Of a DNA stretch of 64,000 nt, positions 35,432 to 47,130 are shown piece after piece. Source of the DNA: Capsaspora owczarzaki ATCC 30864 (taxonomy: Eukaryota; Opisthokonta; Filasterea); NCBI RefSeq assembly GCF_000151315.2, contig NW_011887292.1:2457181-2521180 (forward strand), written 5' to 3'. The notes beneath the pieces were generated by a model that was given only the letters and a program-made list of their open reading frames with translations, did not search any database and was not told the DNA's origin. Numbering within the stretch: position 1 is the first letter of the stretch; each line of letters begins with the position of its first letter. Both the position numbers and the translations under genes were made by a program.

Positions 35432-38400
35432 CTACAAGACTGAATAGCGACCAGGGGCATTCGTCGAACCGCCGAGGTTGCGATTCTGAAGCGCGTTGTC
35501 GGCCTCGCGCGCAAGCTCCTCGCGGATGATGCGCTTGATCTCGGTTTTGGCTTTTTGCACCGCAAAATCATTGTCTGCCTCAATGACAATGTAGAGCTTC
35601 TTCTCGTTGGGCCCGGGCACTTTGCCAGGCCCAATGAACACGCCTCGGGGTGTCAGAGCGGCACCCGACAGTTCCGAAATTGCTGAAACGGCCTCCTGTT
35701 GTCGACAAAATAGGGGAGAGAGAGAGATGACATGGAAACGAACAAAAGCAGTGAGATGTCGGAACAGCCCACCAGCAAACATCCCAAGACAGAGGTATGC
35801 AATTTACCTTCTGAGTGACGCGCCAACGTGCGCGTTGAGGGAAATCGTTGATCTCGAGATGCTCGATGAACTGCAGAACGGGAGCGACGGCCATGAGAGC
35901 GGGAGGAGGGGGAGCCGCGGACGCAGCAGCGGCAGCCATAGCAGCAGCGGGATTTGCAGCCTGAACAGCAATAGCTCAAGTGAGTGAGATGGACCAAGCA
36001 ACAAACAGTCCTCGAGTCAACGAAACTTTGGGCAAGAGCAGGGTACTTACATCTCCAGTGGCGGAACCTGCAGCAGTGGGCAGACGGCGACCGATAGATG
36101 CGGCAATTTGACGAGCACGTTCCGCTGAAAAGGGTATCCGAGCAAGCATTTTTGCTGTGAGTGCCGCGAGCAAAGCAAAATGCACCCCAAACAAAAACTA
36201 AAAAACCCAAAATCAACCACACTGTCGTACCTGCGGCAGAAACACTGACGGGTACAGCTGCAGACTCTCCGCCACCGCTGGCCGCGGCAATGCGGTTGGA
36301 AACAGAGGAGACAATCGCAGCAAGTGCCTCCTTGTTGACTTGACCTGTGGCAGCTGGAGCGCTCGTGGCGGTCGCGGGTGCCGCACTAGGAGCAGGCGCG
36401 CCGCTCGAAATGCGGCTGGCGTTGAGCTTGCGCTCAATCTCTTCATCGAGCGCGTCGGGCCCGTCGTCGTCGTCGCCACCAGCCGATGCGGATGCGGCAA
36501 GCGCAGAGTTTGTAGATGGTGTGGATGCACTCGGCCCAGAGTCCTCGTCGTCTGATTCGCCGAGGCCCATTGCAGCCTTTTGCATGTTCTTGAGCGCGTT
36601 CGCCTTGTTGTTTTCTTCGTCCGTAAAACCAAAGCCCTTGCCCTTGCGAACGCTGAATTTTCCGCCTTTCGCCTTGCCAGACTGTGCGACACAACAACAA
36701 CCCAAAGTTCCATGGTAAGTCGCTCGGTGTACATCAAACAATCCACCCCTAAAACAACCCGCTCACCGGCATTCGAAAACCACAACAACACCAACAACAC
36801 CAACAACAAACACGGCTCACCTTCACATCGGCTTCGTACTGCTCTTTGAGCTGCTTGAGTTCTTCCGGCACATTGGCTCCGCTCAGCTGGAGCGCGTTGA
36901 GAATATCCCCAGCAAAGCGGCCTTGCTCGGGCGTGAGGAAGGTGTAAGAGGTACCCTTCCGTCCGGCACGGCCCGTTCGGCCAACGCGGTGAACATAATC
37001 TTCGTAGTGGTTTGGGGCGTCATAGTTGACGACAAGTTTGAGCTCTTTGACATCCAAGCCACGCGCTGCGACAGACGTCGCAATGAGCAACCGCACATCA
37101 CCGGCCTTGAATGCAATCAGGGTCTCCTCACGGTCGCCTTGGTCCAAACCGGCATGCAGCGACAAACACGGGTAGCCCGACGCGTACAACGACTTGAGCA
37201 GCATATCCGCGGCTTCCTGGCGCTCCACAAACACAATCACGCTCCCTTCTTCTTGCCACACGCCGAGAAGCTCGAGCAAGCGCAGATACTTTTCGGCTTC
37301 AGGAATCACCAGGACGTGCTGATCAATTTCCTTCGAGACAATGCTTCGGCCACCGACAATGATCTGCAAGGGGGAGTGGTGCAGAATCTTGTACGCCAGC
37401 GTTTCCATCGATCGCGGGAAGGTGGCCGAGAAGAGCACGGTTTGACGCGCGGGCCGGATGTTGTTGACAATGCGCATCACTTGCGGCTCAAAGCCCATGT
37501 CAAACATGCGATCCGCTTCGTCGAGCACGAGGTACGTCACCCGTCGCAAGTTGGTCACGCGTCCCGAATTGGCGGTCAGCATGTCAATCATGCGGCCAGG
37601 CGTGCAGACGATAATCTCGGCGCCTCGCTTCAAGTCTGCAATCTGCTCGGTGATGGCCGAGCCACCATAGAGGCAGACGGTTCGCAGCTGGTTTGGCGCG
37701 GCAAAACGCTTGCACTCGGTGTAGGTCTGGACGGCGAGCTCGCGTGTCGGCGTCAGAATCAAGCCGATCGGCCCGTCGTCCGCCGACAGCGGAGGCTGTG
37801 CGAGAATATGCCGAATCATGGGCAAGACGAATGCAAGCGTCTTGCCGCTGCCTGTTTTCGCGATCGCAATCAGATCGCGACCGCTCATCACGGCGGGAAC
37901 CGCCTGTGCTTGGATGGGCGTCGGCTTTTCAAACTTGCATTTGTCGGTTAAGATTTTGAGGGTGAGTGCGTTCACGCCGCACTGGGACCAGTTCTTGATC
38001 GGCCTTGGTGGCTGGTCACCCTTGACCTTGATATTTTCCAGCTCGCGTCGATACTGCTTGACCTCGAGCTCGGTCATGCGGGCGAGCTCGGGCACCTCCT
38101 TGTAAAAGTTCTTTGAAAACTCGGGATAGACAATCTTGGAGTGGTCAACGGCACCGAGCTCCTTCTTTTTGGCGGTAACGTTCCTTGCCTTCTCTTGCAA
38201 ATCTTCGTTGTCGCCGTGGCCGAAAATCAGCGCAGCATCGTCCGCCTCGAGCTGATCGGCGCTTTGCAGCTCCGAGTCCAGCGTCATTGCAGTAGCAGCG
38301 GCCGTCGCTGGCTGGCCCGATTCCTGGTGTCAACGCAGAAAAGGCGTGATGGAGATGAGCAACGAAACAAACCAATTTTTAAAAAATCAACAAATGGAAT

Positions 38401-39345
38401 ACAAACAGGCTCGTGCACCACCTTTACCTTGCGAATGTTGAGTTCTCGAACGGTAGCCTGGACGTTCATCATGTAGGCGTCGAGATCATCGTCTCCCTGT
38501 TGCTTGTTGACGGCACCGTTGCTGAAAGCCTTCGCCACATCCATCGGCTGAGCGACTGCTCCCGATCCTGTTGGATTGGCATTCGATTGCTCTGCTAGTG
38601 AGTTTCCTTGCTTTTGCGCGTTGGTGGTCGCGGCAGGAAGGCTGTTGCTCTCGTCGTCGTCGGCGTTCAGGTCGAGCTTGGCGAGTTTCGACTTTCGCGC
38701 TCGGTGTGCGGCGCCCAGAGTCAGAGTCGACAGCGCAGCACTGCCACTGCCATCGTCGTCATCATCATCGTCATTGTCGTTCCCAAACACGGATGCTCGG
38801 ATCGTGGCTGGCTTGGCGCCACTGAGACCAAACACTGAGGGCGCTTGTGCGCCTGGCCTGGCCAATCCGCCGATCGAGATGGTCATAGCAGGAGCCGCAG
38901 GTGCTGGCTGTACCTTGCCCAATGACACTGCGGGTCCGATGCTGGCCGCGACTGCTGGTGCAGCAGCCGTAGTAGCAGTAACAGGAGCAGCAGCAGCGGC
39001 GGCAGCGGCAGCGGCTTCCTTCTCGCGTCGCCACGCTTCCAATCTGCAAATACATCAAGCACAATAACCACAGCTCTGTCAAAGTGAGCATCAAGATGCA
39101 CAGTCCCCGGGTGTTCCGCTCAACTCTGATCGTCGTCGTCGTCGCTCCAACGCCCCCCCCCCTTCCAAGTCCCCCTCCACTCACTTTTCACGGCGCTTCT
39201 GCTTGGCGAGTTCCTCGCTGGAGAGCTCGCCGGAAGCATTTCCTGCGTCCTCGTCGAGCCGCAGTCGCTTGGTGCTGGGATCGGCGCTAGACCCGGCGGC
39301 GTCCTGCTCGTGCAGTCGCTTGCTGCCAGAGTCGCTGCCGTTCAT
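35432..39345 (-). CDS. DDX46: DEAD-box splicing helicase DDX46/Prp5
   Basis: Seven exons: 39345-39185, 39043-38428, 38323-36821, 36681-36231, 36124-36051, 35960-35808, 35695-35432. They sum to 3,222 nt (1,073 aa; human is 1,031). The N-terminal third is charged and Ala-rich with an Asp run. The helicase core follows: [24 protein letters not shown] (Q motif), AKTGSGKT near residue 419, [19 protein letters not shown] near 526, SATFP near 559, SVAARGLDV and [11 protein letters not shown] near 712. After it, [15 protein letters not shown] and the final block [34 protein letters not shown] are specific to DDX46/Prp5. Prp5 proofreads U2 snRNP and branch-site pairing in pre-spliceosome formation. 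The 1,029-nt antisense frame within exon 3 is a shadow. Confidence 0.96.
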
Positions 39346-39497
39346 TGTCGTCTTCGGCTGTGATCAATACAAGGACTGGATTTCAACTAGGGAAGTCATA
39401 TTGAGTTGTTGGAAACATTTAAAAGACCACGAGTCTGAGAAGGATGAAATCACAACAAACTAACTGCATTTGACAAAGACTTCCGTCCGAAATCCAA

Positions 39498-42134
39498 TCA
39501 TGCTGATGGTGCAGCTGCAGCGGCACGCCATTGACGAAGTGCTTTGACAACGGCAACTAGGATTGGCAGTCCCGCTGGGGCGAAAAGAGGCACGTAAATG
39601 GCATACTTGTTGTCCTCGGGGAAATACAGCAGCGACAACGCGTTGCTGTCAAAGAAGACAGCCTCTGCAATGTGCGCTGTGCGCTTCGAGAGACTGTATG
39701 CCTCGTGCAGCGCGTTACGTTGCATGGCAGAGTTTGCCTGTCCACAAGCAAGCCGTGTACTTGAGTTTATGTGCTTCATGCCCCAACAACATTCGCATTA
39801 GCCAAACACACAAGCACTATCAATGGCTTTACCTGTCCCATCGCAGCCCGTGCGACGTCGACTTTGCGTTGCAGCTCGTCACTAACAACCATGTTGGGAA
39901 TTGTGTCCAGCAACTGACAGAAGGACTTAAGCGAATGGCGGGCGGACGCCAAGTGCTCGAGCCACCGACTGCGAAGTAGCGAATCGTGCTCAAAGTCCGT
40001 CAGTCCCGCCAGCTGCCGAGGCAACAAGACGTGGACTGTGTCCAGCTCAGTCATTCGGCTCTGTACATCGCAAAAGGGCAAGTCAGACAATCCGTCAAAA
40101 AAAAAACCAAACAACCACGCCACACTGCGGCCCGTCTCCGCCTTACTCGCTGTGTCCGAAGTCCCATGAGCAGGCGCAGCTGTGCCAGTAATACAGAGCA
40201 AATTTCGGACAATTCCACTGCTTGGTCTGCGGTCGGATTGACCACAAGAACCCCTCCCCATCGCGGGATTAGAAATCCGTTTTGTGCGGCCGGATGTCCT
40301 GGGAAGTCAAAGGTTGGTTTAGGTTGGTGAAAAGTCAGCACAGAAAGTTCAAGCCAAGCGACTCTGAGGCGCGCTTTTACCAGTCGCATCCAACAGAAGC
40401 AAGGGTCGCAGTTCTGGCGGGGGCTCAAACACGAGCAGGTTAACGACTGGATTGTTGTGAGTCGAAAACCCTGTCAGTCAGAGGGCAACAACCAGCCAAA
40501 TGAATTGCAAAAAAAAAGAGTGAGGGTCTTGCAGCTTCGGAGTTGTAAAAGCAAGCTGAGCGGACTCTATTACCCAAGCCCCAGTCTTGCGAATTGACAA
40601 AATGCTGAAGTTGATCGGGTCGCAGTACAAACGCATTCAGTTTCTTGTCAAATGTAGGCGTGACGAGAGGCTGAGCTTCGTAAATGATCTGAATGCCAAA
40701 AAGGCAAACACAATGGCAAAAAATTAGGGAGAAGGTAAAGCGCCATCGTTTCAACGACGCGTCTCCGGACAGCACTCACCTGAGACGAGACGGTCGGCGC
40801 GTCGTCAACGGAAACTGCAGCTAGGAATGGTCGAAGTGCTGCATAGATGGCACGAGGGTCCCAATAAGATGAACTTGCAGAGCTGGACGATCCCGCGCCG
40901 AGGGCAAGGGTAAACAACACTTCAAACGATGAAGCTGTGGAAAAGGTTCGTCTTGCTCGCTGACAATGCCAAAGTGTCCACAACGAGATCGATGCACACG
41001 AATCAGTGAGATGCACAAAACGGTTGATGTTGCTCGCAGTAGTGATGGCCCCCTCCCTCACCAAGGCATCTCCCGAGTTCTGCTCGGCCTGCTTCGCAAG
41101 AGTATCGTCCGGTTGGTCATAGGACAAGGAGGTTGCGCCAACATCAGCCATTTGCTCAAAGAGTACACGCGCCACAATAGTTTCGATTGGTTCTGCAACA
41201 ATCGTCACAAGTCAGATTCAATTTCCAAGTATGGTGAGCGTCATTTGCAAATGCCCGCCATACGGTGCGCCCCAAACTAATGTCTGAAATGCATTGCAGC
41301 GCAACAAGCAAGGATACTGTCGAACACACCAGTGGCAGCAGCGCTTGGAAACAGATTTGCAATCAACAGCCGAGAGCTGCCAACAACAATCCGAGGCAAT
41401 CTTGCGTCTGCCACCACAAACACCGTACCCGACCCTGGTGTCATGTTTGCTGCAAAAAAGTACGGCGGATCGATTTGCTCTGTCGGGTTTGCTCGCACAA
41501 AGTCAGAACACCAATTTCCCCCTTTTGCTACAACTCACTCAAACTCGTCCTGGAGTTCATACCTGCAATCTTTTGCGTGCTCAAATGGCCATCGCCGGCA
41601 TTGCTGTTGGCATTCAATGCTCGAGCCATTTCCTCAATGGTGTGCGCAATCCGCTCGTTTGTCTGAGTTGTGATGACTGAAACAACCGGTCGAAATGCAA
41701 CCTTGGACGACAACGTGCGCGCGTGCTCGTGTGCCTGAGAATGGAGCGCACGTTCCAGGTCTGAGACGCTGAACTCGGCTGACGGCCGCTTCTGTGCATC
41801 GAGCAGCAAAGCGGGATCGAGGACGACTTGGATTGCGAGAGGGAGTTGGTCGGACTCGCTGCCCGTCTAACAACACCCAAAGCCCCAAGCGACCATTGCC
41901 AAGGTCAGGTCAAGTGTGGTACAGTGAGTGTATCAAAGTCATTACCAACCACCAGAGCGACAAAAGCCACCCGTCAACTCACTGGCGCGACGAGCAGTTC
42001 GCACGGCAAGCTCGCTCGGTAGATGGTTGTCGTTCGCCACCACACGGGCAGTCCGACTCCGGCAATAACAACAATGTACAGACACAGCGCCCATGGCATG
42101 CGGAAGGTCGGTCGGTCGCCCGACGACGCGCTGT
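39498..42134 (-). CDS. PIGS: GPI transamidase subunit PIG-S (5' end in gap)
   Basis: Exons from the gap: 42134-41983, 41866-41563, 41449-41330, 41192-41062, 40959-40780, 40688-40574, 40470-40381, 40298-40147, 40060-39833, 39737-39498. The first exon encodes a transmembrane anchor (CLYIVVIAGVGLPVWWRTT) followed by IYRASLP, identical in layout to human PIG-S (VLGLPLWWKTTETYRASLP). Later blocks match as well: SYWDPRAIYAALRPFL, IPRWGGVLVVN, LLAQLRLLMGL, and the C-terminal FFDSNALSLLYFPEDNKYAIYVPLFAPAGLPIL, which forms the second membrane helix. PIG-S is part of the ER complex with GPI8, GAA1, PIG-T and PIG-U that attaches GPI anchors. The start codon is either the in-frame ATG just inside the exon (about 42100) or lies in the Ns. 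Confidence 0.93.
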
Positions 42135-42239
42135 NNNNNNNNNNNNNNNNNNNNNNNNNNNNNNNNNNNNNNNNNNNNNNNNNNNNNNNNNNNNNNNNNN
42201 NNNNNNNNNNNNNNNNNNNNNNNNNNNNNNNNNNNNNNN
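42135..42239. other. Assembly gap (105 Ns)
   Basis: A run of 105 Ns marks a scaffold gap. It interrupts the 5' end of the PIG-S gene. The real length of the missing sequence is unknown. Confidence 0.99.
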
Positions 42240-42538
42240 CTTCACTCTCAAAACTAGAGACAATGGCTTATACAAGAAAAAACAACGCGGGTGTGCATGT
42301 GTACCAGCATAAATATTGTATACACTCAAGCCAACCAAGGCTGCAACACAAGAGGGAAGACAAGGGCATCTGTGTTCTGATCAGGGTGACACCGCCTCCT
42401 CGACTTAGCTGTCTGTGAAGGACATTAAATTTGTGTACCGAGACTGTTTGTGAGATGGACGTGAAAACGCAGGTCGATCGAATCGAAGCAGAACGGCAAA
42501 CTTGTAAGTCAAACAGCCATCTTTTCCAACACTGGCAG
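42240..42538. other. Intergenic region between the gap and the RalGPS stop
   Basis: About 300 nt 3' of the RalGPS-like gene and upstream of PIG-S. It would contain the PIG-S promoter and the RalGPS 3' UTR. No coding signal or repeat is seen. Confidence 0.45.
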
Positions 42539-45500
42539 TCAACCGCCCTTTACCTTGTCGATATGGGTTCGCGCCTGCAAGTCATTGTGAACTTGAAGGA
42601 GATAGAACAACCAGAGTTGCATATCATCTGATGACTGTGTCTGGACTTTGTACTCTGAATGGAGATCCGTTCTGCTGCCACTTTCAGCGTGACTTGGAGC
42701 AGGAGATCCGTGGAAATGCAAGTGCAGCCCAAACATTTCGTGATGCGATTGATGGTGCTGCTGTTGCTGATGATGATCATGATCATCATGATGAAAATGA
42801 TGATGATGAAGATGCATCGCTCCATCTTCGGGCTTGTCGAGTTCACGGACTAGCAATTGCAGCACGTGCGGTCGTTTCGTGTAGGTGGAATCCACCACAA
42901 CTTGCGAGTCCGATGACAGTATTAGGACTTCGTCTACCTCTGGTTTGAACTAAAAGTCGCGTGAAGAACGGTCAGGCATCATCGCAAAAGAGAAACAAGT
43001 CAGTGGACAAAAAAAAACAAAAAAAAACTTCAAGTCTGTTGGTTTGAACGAAATGGGCGGTCTGGCAACTTACCCCACTCCGATCATTTCGTGACGGACG
43101 CTTCTCTGCAAAGAGGTGCAGGTGGCCTGAACGATGCAACACAGCCCAAACACGCTTCCAGCTCCGCGCCTTAGCTTTCTTGCCACGATAGTAGCAGTGC
43201 TTGACTTTCAGCGCGCCTTCAAACACCGTTGAGTTGTCGCTCGTGGATCCGTGCTGGTGGCTGTCGCCATGAGAGCTAAGCGTCGTGCTAGAGACAGTGG
43301 AATGAGGCAGAGTGCCGGCAGCGCCGTGCGGACCGTCAGGCATGTGAGGCAGCGACGAATGCGACACGGCGCTCGACGCATCACCCGTAATATCGCTGCT
43401 GCTTCCGCCGGTCGAGTACGAGACGGCATCGGCCGCGGTGGCGTCGAAACTGTCATCCAGCAGATTTGGTGTGCGGTTGGAACTGTTTCTCAACGACTGG
43501 CTGCCCTTCGAATCAAGACTCGTCGACTCGAAGGCCTCAGCGTCAGACAAGCGCGCTGGCAGTGAATCTTGCGAGACCAGCGTGCGCGGCTTTCGCCGCA
43601 AACTTCCGCCCGACAGCCGCTGCGATAGCGGGGTGTGCGTGCCAGAGGAAGGAGGCGTATGCACCGGCAGATGCCCAGTACTCCTGCTGAGCGAGAGACC
43701 AGGCGGGAACGAGGGAGACAGCGTGTCGTGCCCTGGCGGCACGGGTGTGGGTGCCAAGGATGCTTTCGGTTCACGCTCGAGCGACAGCTTGTAGTTGTCG
43801 TCCTCAATGAAGGTGCGCAACTCGTCCAGATACTGAATGGAGAGCAAGTACTCGCGGACAGGAATGACTATCGGGATGTGGCCGTAGTTTGACATTTGGT
43901 ACTTTGTAACCTGGTCGATAATATCCATCATTTTGCTCATTCGCTCGGGCGAGGCTGGGTCAGGAAAGGCGCTGTCCACGTAAGTAATGTCGTTCAAAAA
44001 CAGGCCTGTGTCATTGTTTCAAAAAAAAGTTGATGTCAGGATTGTTTTTGGTTTGGACTGAAATAGAGCGGCTTTGCAATTGGTTTGTTCGAACGCCTTA
44101 CCGAGATAGGGAATACAGGGCAGATGGAGATTTGCCGTGTACTCGCGCAGTTTGACGCGATTGGAATCCTCGGCCATCAGGTCTGCGAGCTTTTCGAAAC
44201 GCGCTCGTCGCTTTTTGCTCACAAGCTGCAATCGTCCAATCAATACCCGGGATGCAGAATGTGAGTGAATGAGTTGAAAATGCGTTGACAGAAGCATTCG
44301 GCTTTCAAAGATCAGACGCACCGCCCAGGTCTTGGAGAGTCGAAAGATGGGCGTCGATTGAAGCATTGACACTACAGCTTGGACTCCATTAATATTGTTG
44401 AGCTTGAGAAGATGCTGCCAAGCAAATGTGAATCCGGAACACGATGAGAGACAAGCTGGTTGAGCAAGCCTGCTGTGATTCCCCCCCCCTTCCTTTACCT
44501 TGGCAAGCTTGATGAACAAAGACACAAGCTCGGCTCGGTCCTTCTCATGAGATGGTGTGAGTACGGCTTGTGACATCCAATAAATAACCTGACAAAAGAA
44601 AAGGGAGCAGTTGATGAGGTCAGCGCGCAGGCAGTCGCAAAGGTCGCGCAGAAGGCACAGCACTGACATTGTTGAAGCGCTGCGTGAACGCGACAATATT
44701 TGGCGTCAGAGTCAGCTTAGTTTTCTTCGTCCAGGCGCAACTCAACAATTCCTCGTGCCCAATTTTGCAAAACAGCCCCATGTCAATGATTGTCCATTGT
44801 TTCTATGAGGAGAAGGGGAGAGAGGGTATCAGAAGGACCAAAAATGAGCCACAGCCCACAAACCGCAATCTTCCACAGTCTGAAACGCAGCAAACAGACA
44901 TACCGCCAATTCCGCAATTCCAAAGTCCTCGACCACGGCGCGGAATGGCAGCTGGTGGCCCGACCCTGTCGACGAAGAAGAGTCCTGACGATCAAAACTT
45001 GAACTTGATCGTGATGAGGCGGGCTCCAGGTCATACGGATGGGGCCTTTGCAAGCTTGCACTTCCGGGAAGCGAAACAGGTCCCGTTTCGCTGCCAACAC
45101 TTCCAAAGAAGCGCTTGAAACTCGAGGAGCCCTTCCGCCTCATCGAGCTATATGCGACATCTTCGTCGGTACTCTGCCAACAAAGCACAAAAAACACCGG
45201 ATTCAAAAGAGCACAACCAGAGCTCGAACAGATCAGCGCTGGCTTTTCCGAACGCTGAGATCACATCCAACCTCCCAACCTCCCAACTCCCTCACAACAA
45301 GCACGCTCAGCGCATTGAAAATACTCACAGGTACTCCAGACGCATGACCTGGAGACGTTGGAGTCGACATTGAGCTTGCACTGCCGCCGTGATGGTGCTG
45401 CTGCTGGCTGGGCAGCGTGAAAAAATTGGACGGAGCGAACGCGGCAGCAAGCGCATTCCTGTCTGTCTTGGCTGGCAGCGTGGTCGACTGCTTGCCCCTG

Positions 45501-45610
45501 CGCGCCCAGGCCGCCCGACGCGCGGCGGACGCACCCGGGAAGCTAAACCCGCCATTGTCGGAGATTGAGCTCGCAGAGCCCACTGCGGTAGTCGCCGTCG
45601 CCGTTGTCGT

Positions 45611-45643
<33 letters not shown>

Positions 45644-46408
45644 GGCAGCATCCAATTGAGATGGAGGTTGGGCTTGCGACTCGAGCGGCGCTGGTCGATG
45701 AGAGCGACCCAAGTCAGTGTGCGCATCGGTGTCGGAAGAGGAACTCTCGTCATCAGAGTCAAAGTCGTCGTCCTGGAGCGGCCCTCCTCCTGCTCCTCCG
45801 GATCCAGCCCGTACGCCTGTCTCACTCAGCGCGCTGCGATGTGCAGTGACGAGCTGCACGGGATGAGCTGAGGCAGCGGAAGCGGAAGAGAACGAGGCGG
45901 GTTTCTGTGAACTCGCGCGACCTGCGCTCTTGAGCAGGCTGAAGATTGAGCCGTGGTGCTGCTGCTGCCCCTGCTGCTGCTGCTCACTCTGCAGCCCGTG
46001 ATGAAGTGCGTGCTGCTGTTGCTGCTGCTGGTGTCGAAGGGCAGACCACTGGGACAATGGAACGCCAGAGCCGACTCGCACAGTGTCCTCAATGACGGGA
46101 TTCGCCGGGTCGGAGCGCGAATGTGGGTGATGCAGATGCTGATGATGCTGATGCTCACCCTGCTGCTGCTGTTGTTGTTGATATTGTGGATGATATTGCA
46201 GGTGATTAGGATGATGAGGATCGCTGCTGCTGCTGCTGCTGCTGCCGTGGTGCTGCTGCTGCTGAGTGTTGTGCTTCAGTCTGAAATCCTCCGCAGCGTT
46301 GTCGTCCCCCGCATTCAATGCCTCGTCCGCCTCTTGCTCGTCGTCCGAGCGCAGCACGTCGCCAACGCCTGAGCTCGATGGCGATTTCTTCTTGCCAGGT
46401 CGGCGCAT
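42539..46408 (-). CDS. RALGPS: RalGPS-like Ras-family GEF with C-terminal PH domain
   Basis: Eight exons: 46408-45329, 45173-44904, 44802-44668, 44588-44499, 44414-44322, 44225-44102, 44005-43074, 42949-42539. They sum to 3,135 nt (1,044 aa). The N-terminal 360 residues are disordered, Gln/His/Ser-rich. The RasGEF (CDC25) domain spans about residues 430-690: [69 protein letters not shown] and [10 protein letters not shown]. This wording is closest to animal RalGPS1/2, Ral activators that lack a REM domain. A Ser/Pro-rich linker leads to a PH domain ([24 protein letters not shown] .. [10 protein letters not shown]). A His/Gln/Asp-rich insertion of about 35 residues interrupts the PH domain (about 42720-42820). 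The GEF substrate (Ral or another Ras) is not proven. Confidence 0.88.
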
Positions 46409-47130
46409 CCCCGCAAAAAAAAAAAAAAGAGCTCCCTCCGCCCAAAGTAATGAAAGCTGAATGAAGAAAACCTTGAAAGCGCGTCCGAAAGTGAAAAAGG
46501 TGAACTGGAAACTGAGATTCAGCATACGCAGCAGTAGTAAAGCACCAAATCATTGCAAATAACTTGTGCTGCAATCCAACGTCATCTGAGCTAACAAGAC
46601 AAAGAAAAGCGCGCATGTGGCACAGTCCACCTTTTTTGATAACTGGCGTGGCACACTTCTTTTTCTTTTCTTTTTCTTTTTCTATTGTATCAGATCTATC
46701 GTTTGTTCGGTCCTTTCCCCCCCCCCCAACTCGTCTTTGGCCACGTCGTACTCATGCGGCAGGGTGCTGTTGTTCTCGGTAAAAACCCAACAACAAAACA
46801 CCGCTCCACACAGACAGCATTTCATGGCAACATCACAAAAACACGAAAAAACAAAAACCACAGCAACCGCAAGCGAATCTTGTTGCTTCTCCAAGATCAG
46901 GTGGAGGAGAAGGGCCGGGGCGAAGGGCGTGGAGTGCACTCCAGACAGCAATCCACAGCAGTGCATTGAGCGATCCAGGCGCTGTTGATGGAACACGAAT
47001 CGAGCGCTCGTCCAACTTGTCAAAGCAATCACTGTCAAAAAAAAAAGCACCATTTCACGCCCACTCGCCAGCCCTCCCCGCATGCTGTCGCGCCAGTCCC
47101 CTCGCCAAGCCACGCGCCATCCATCTTTTC
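46409..47130. promoter_or_regulatory. Divergent upstream region RalGPS / POMGNT2
   Basis: This region of about 720 nt lies between divergent genes. It contains T-rich runs (46655-46681), a C run (about 46719-46727) and A-rich stretches, but no convincing coding frame. Part may be 5' UTR or unrecognised first-exon sequence of either gene. Confidence 0.4.

Noticed and set aside
36923-37951. Plus-strand open frame of 342 codons opposite DDX46
   Set aside because: It lies fully within the helicase core exon on the opposite strand. Composition shadow, no homology.
42135-42239. Open frames spanning the N run
   Set aside because: They read through unknown bases and have no meaning. Only the PIG-S exon next to the gap is supported.
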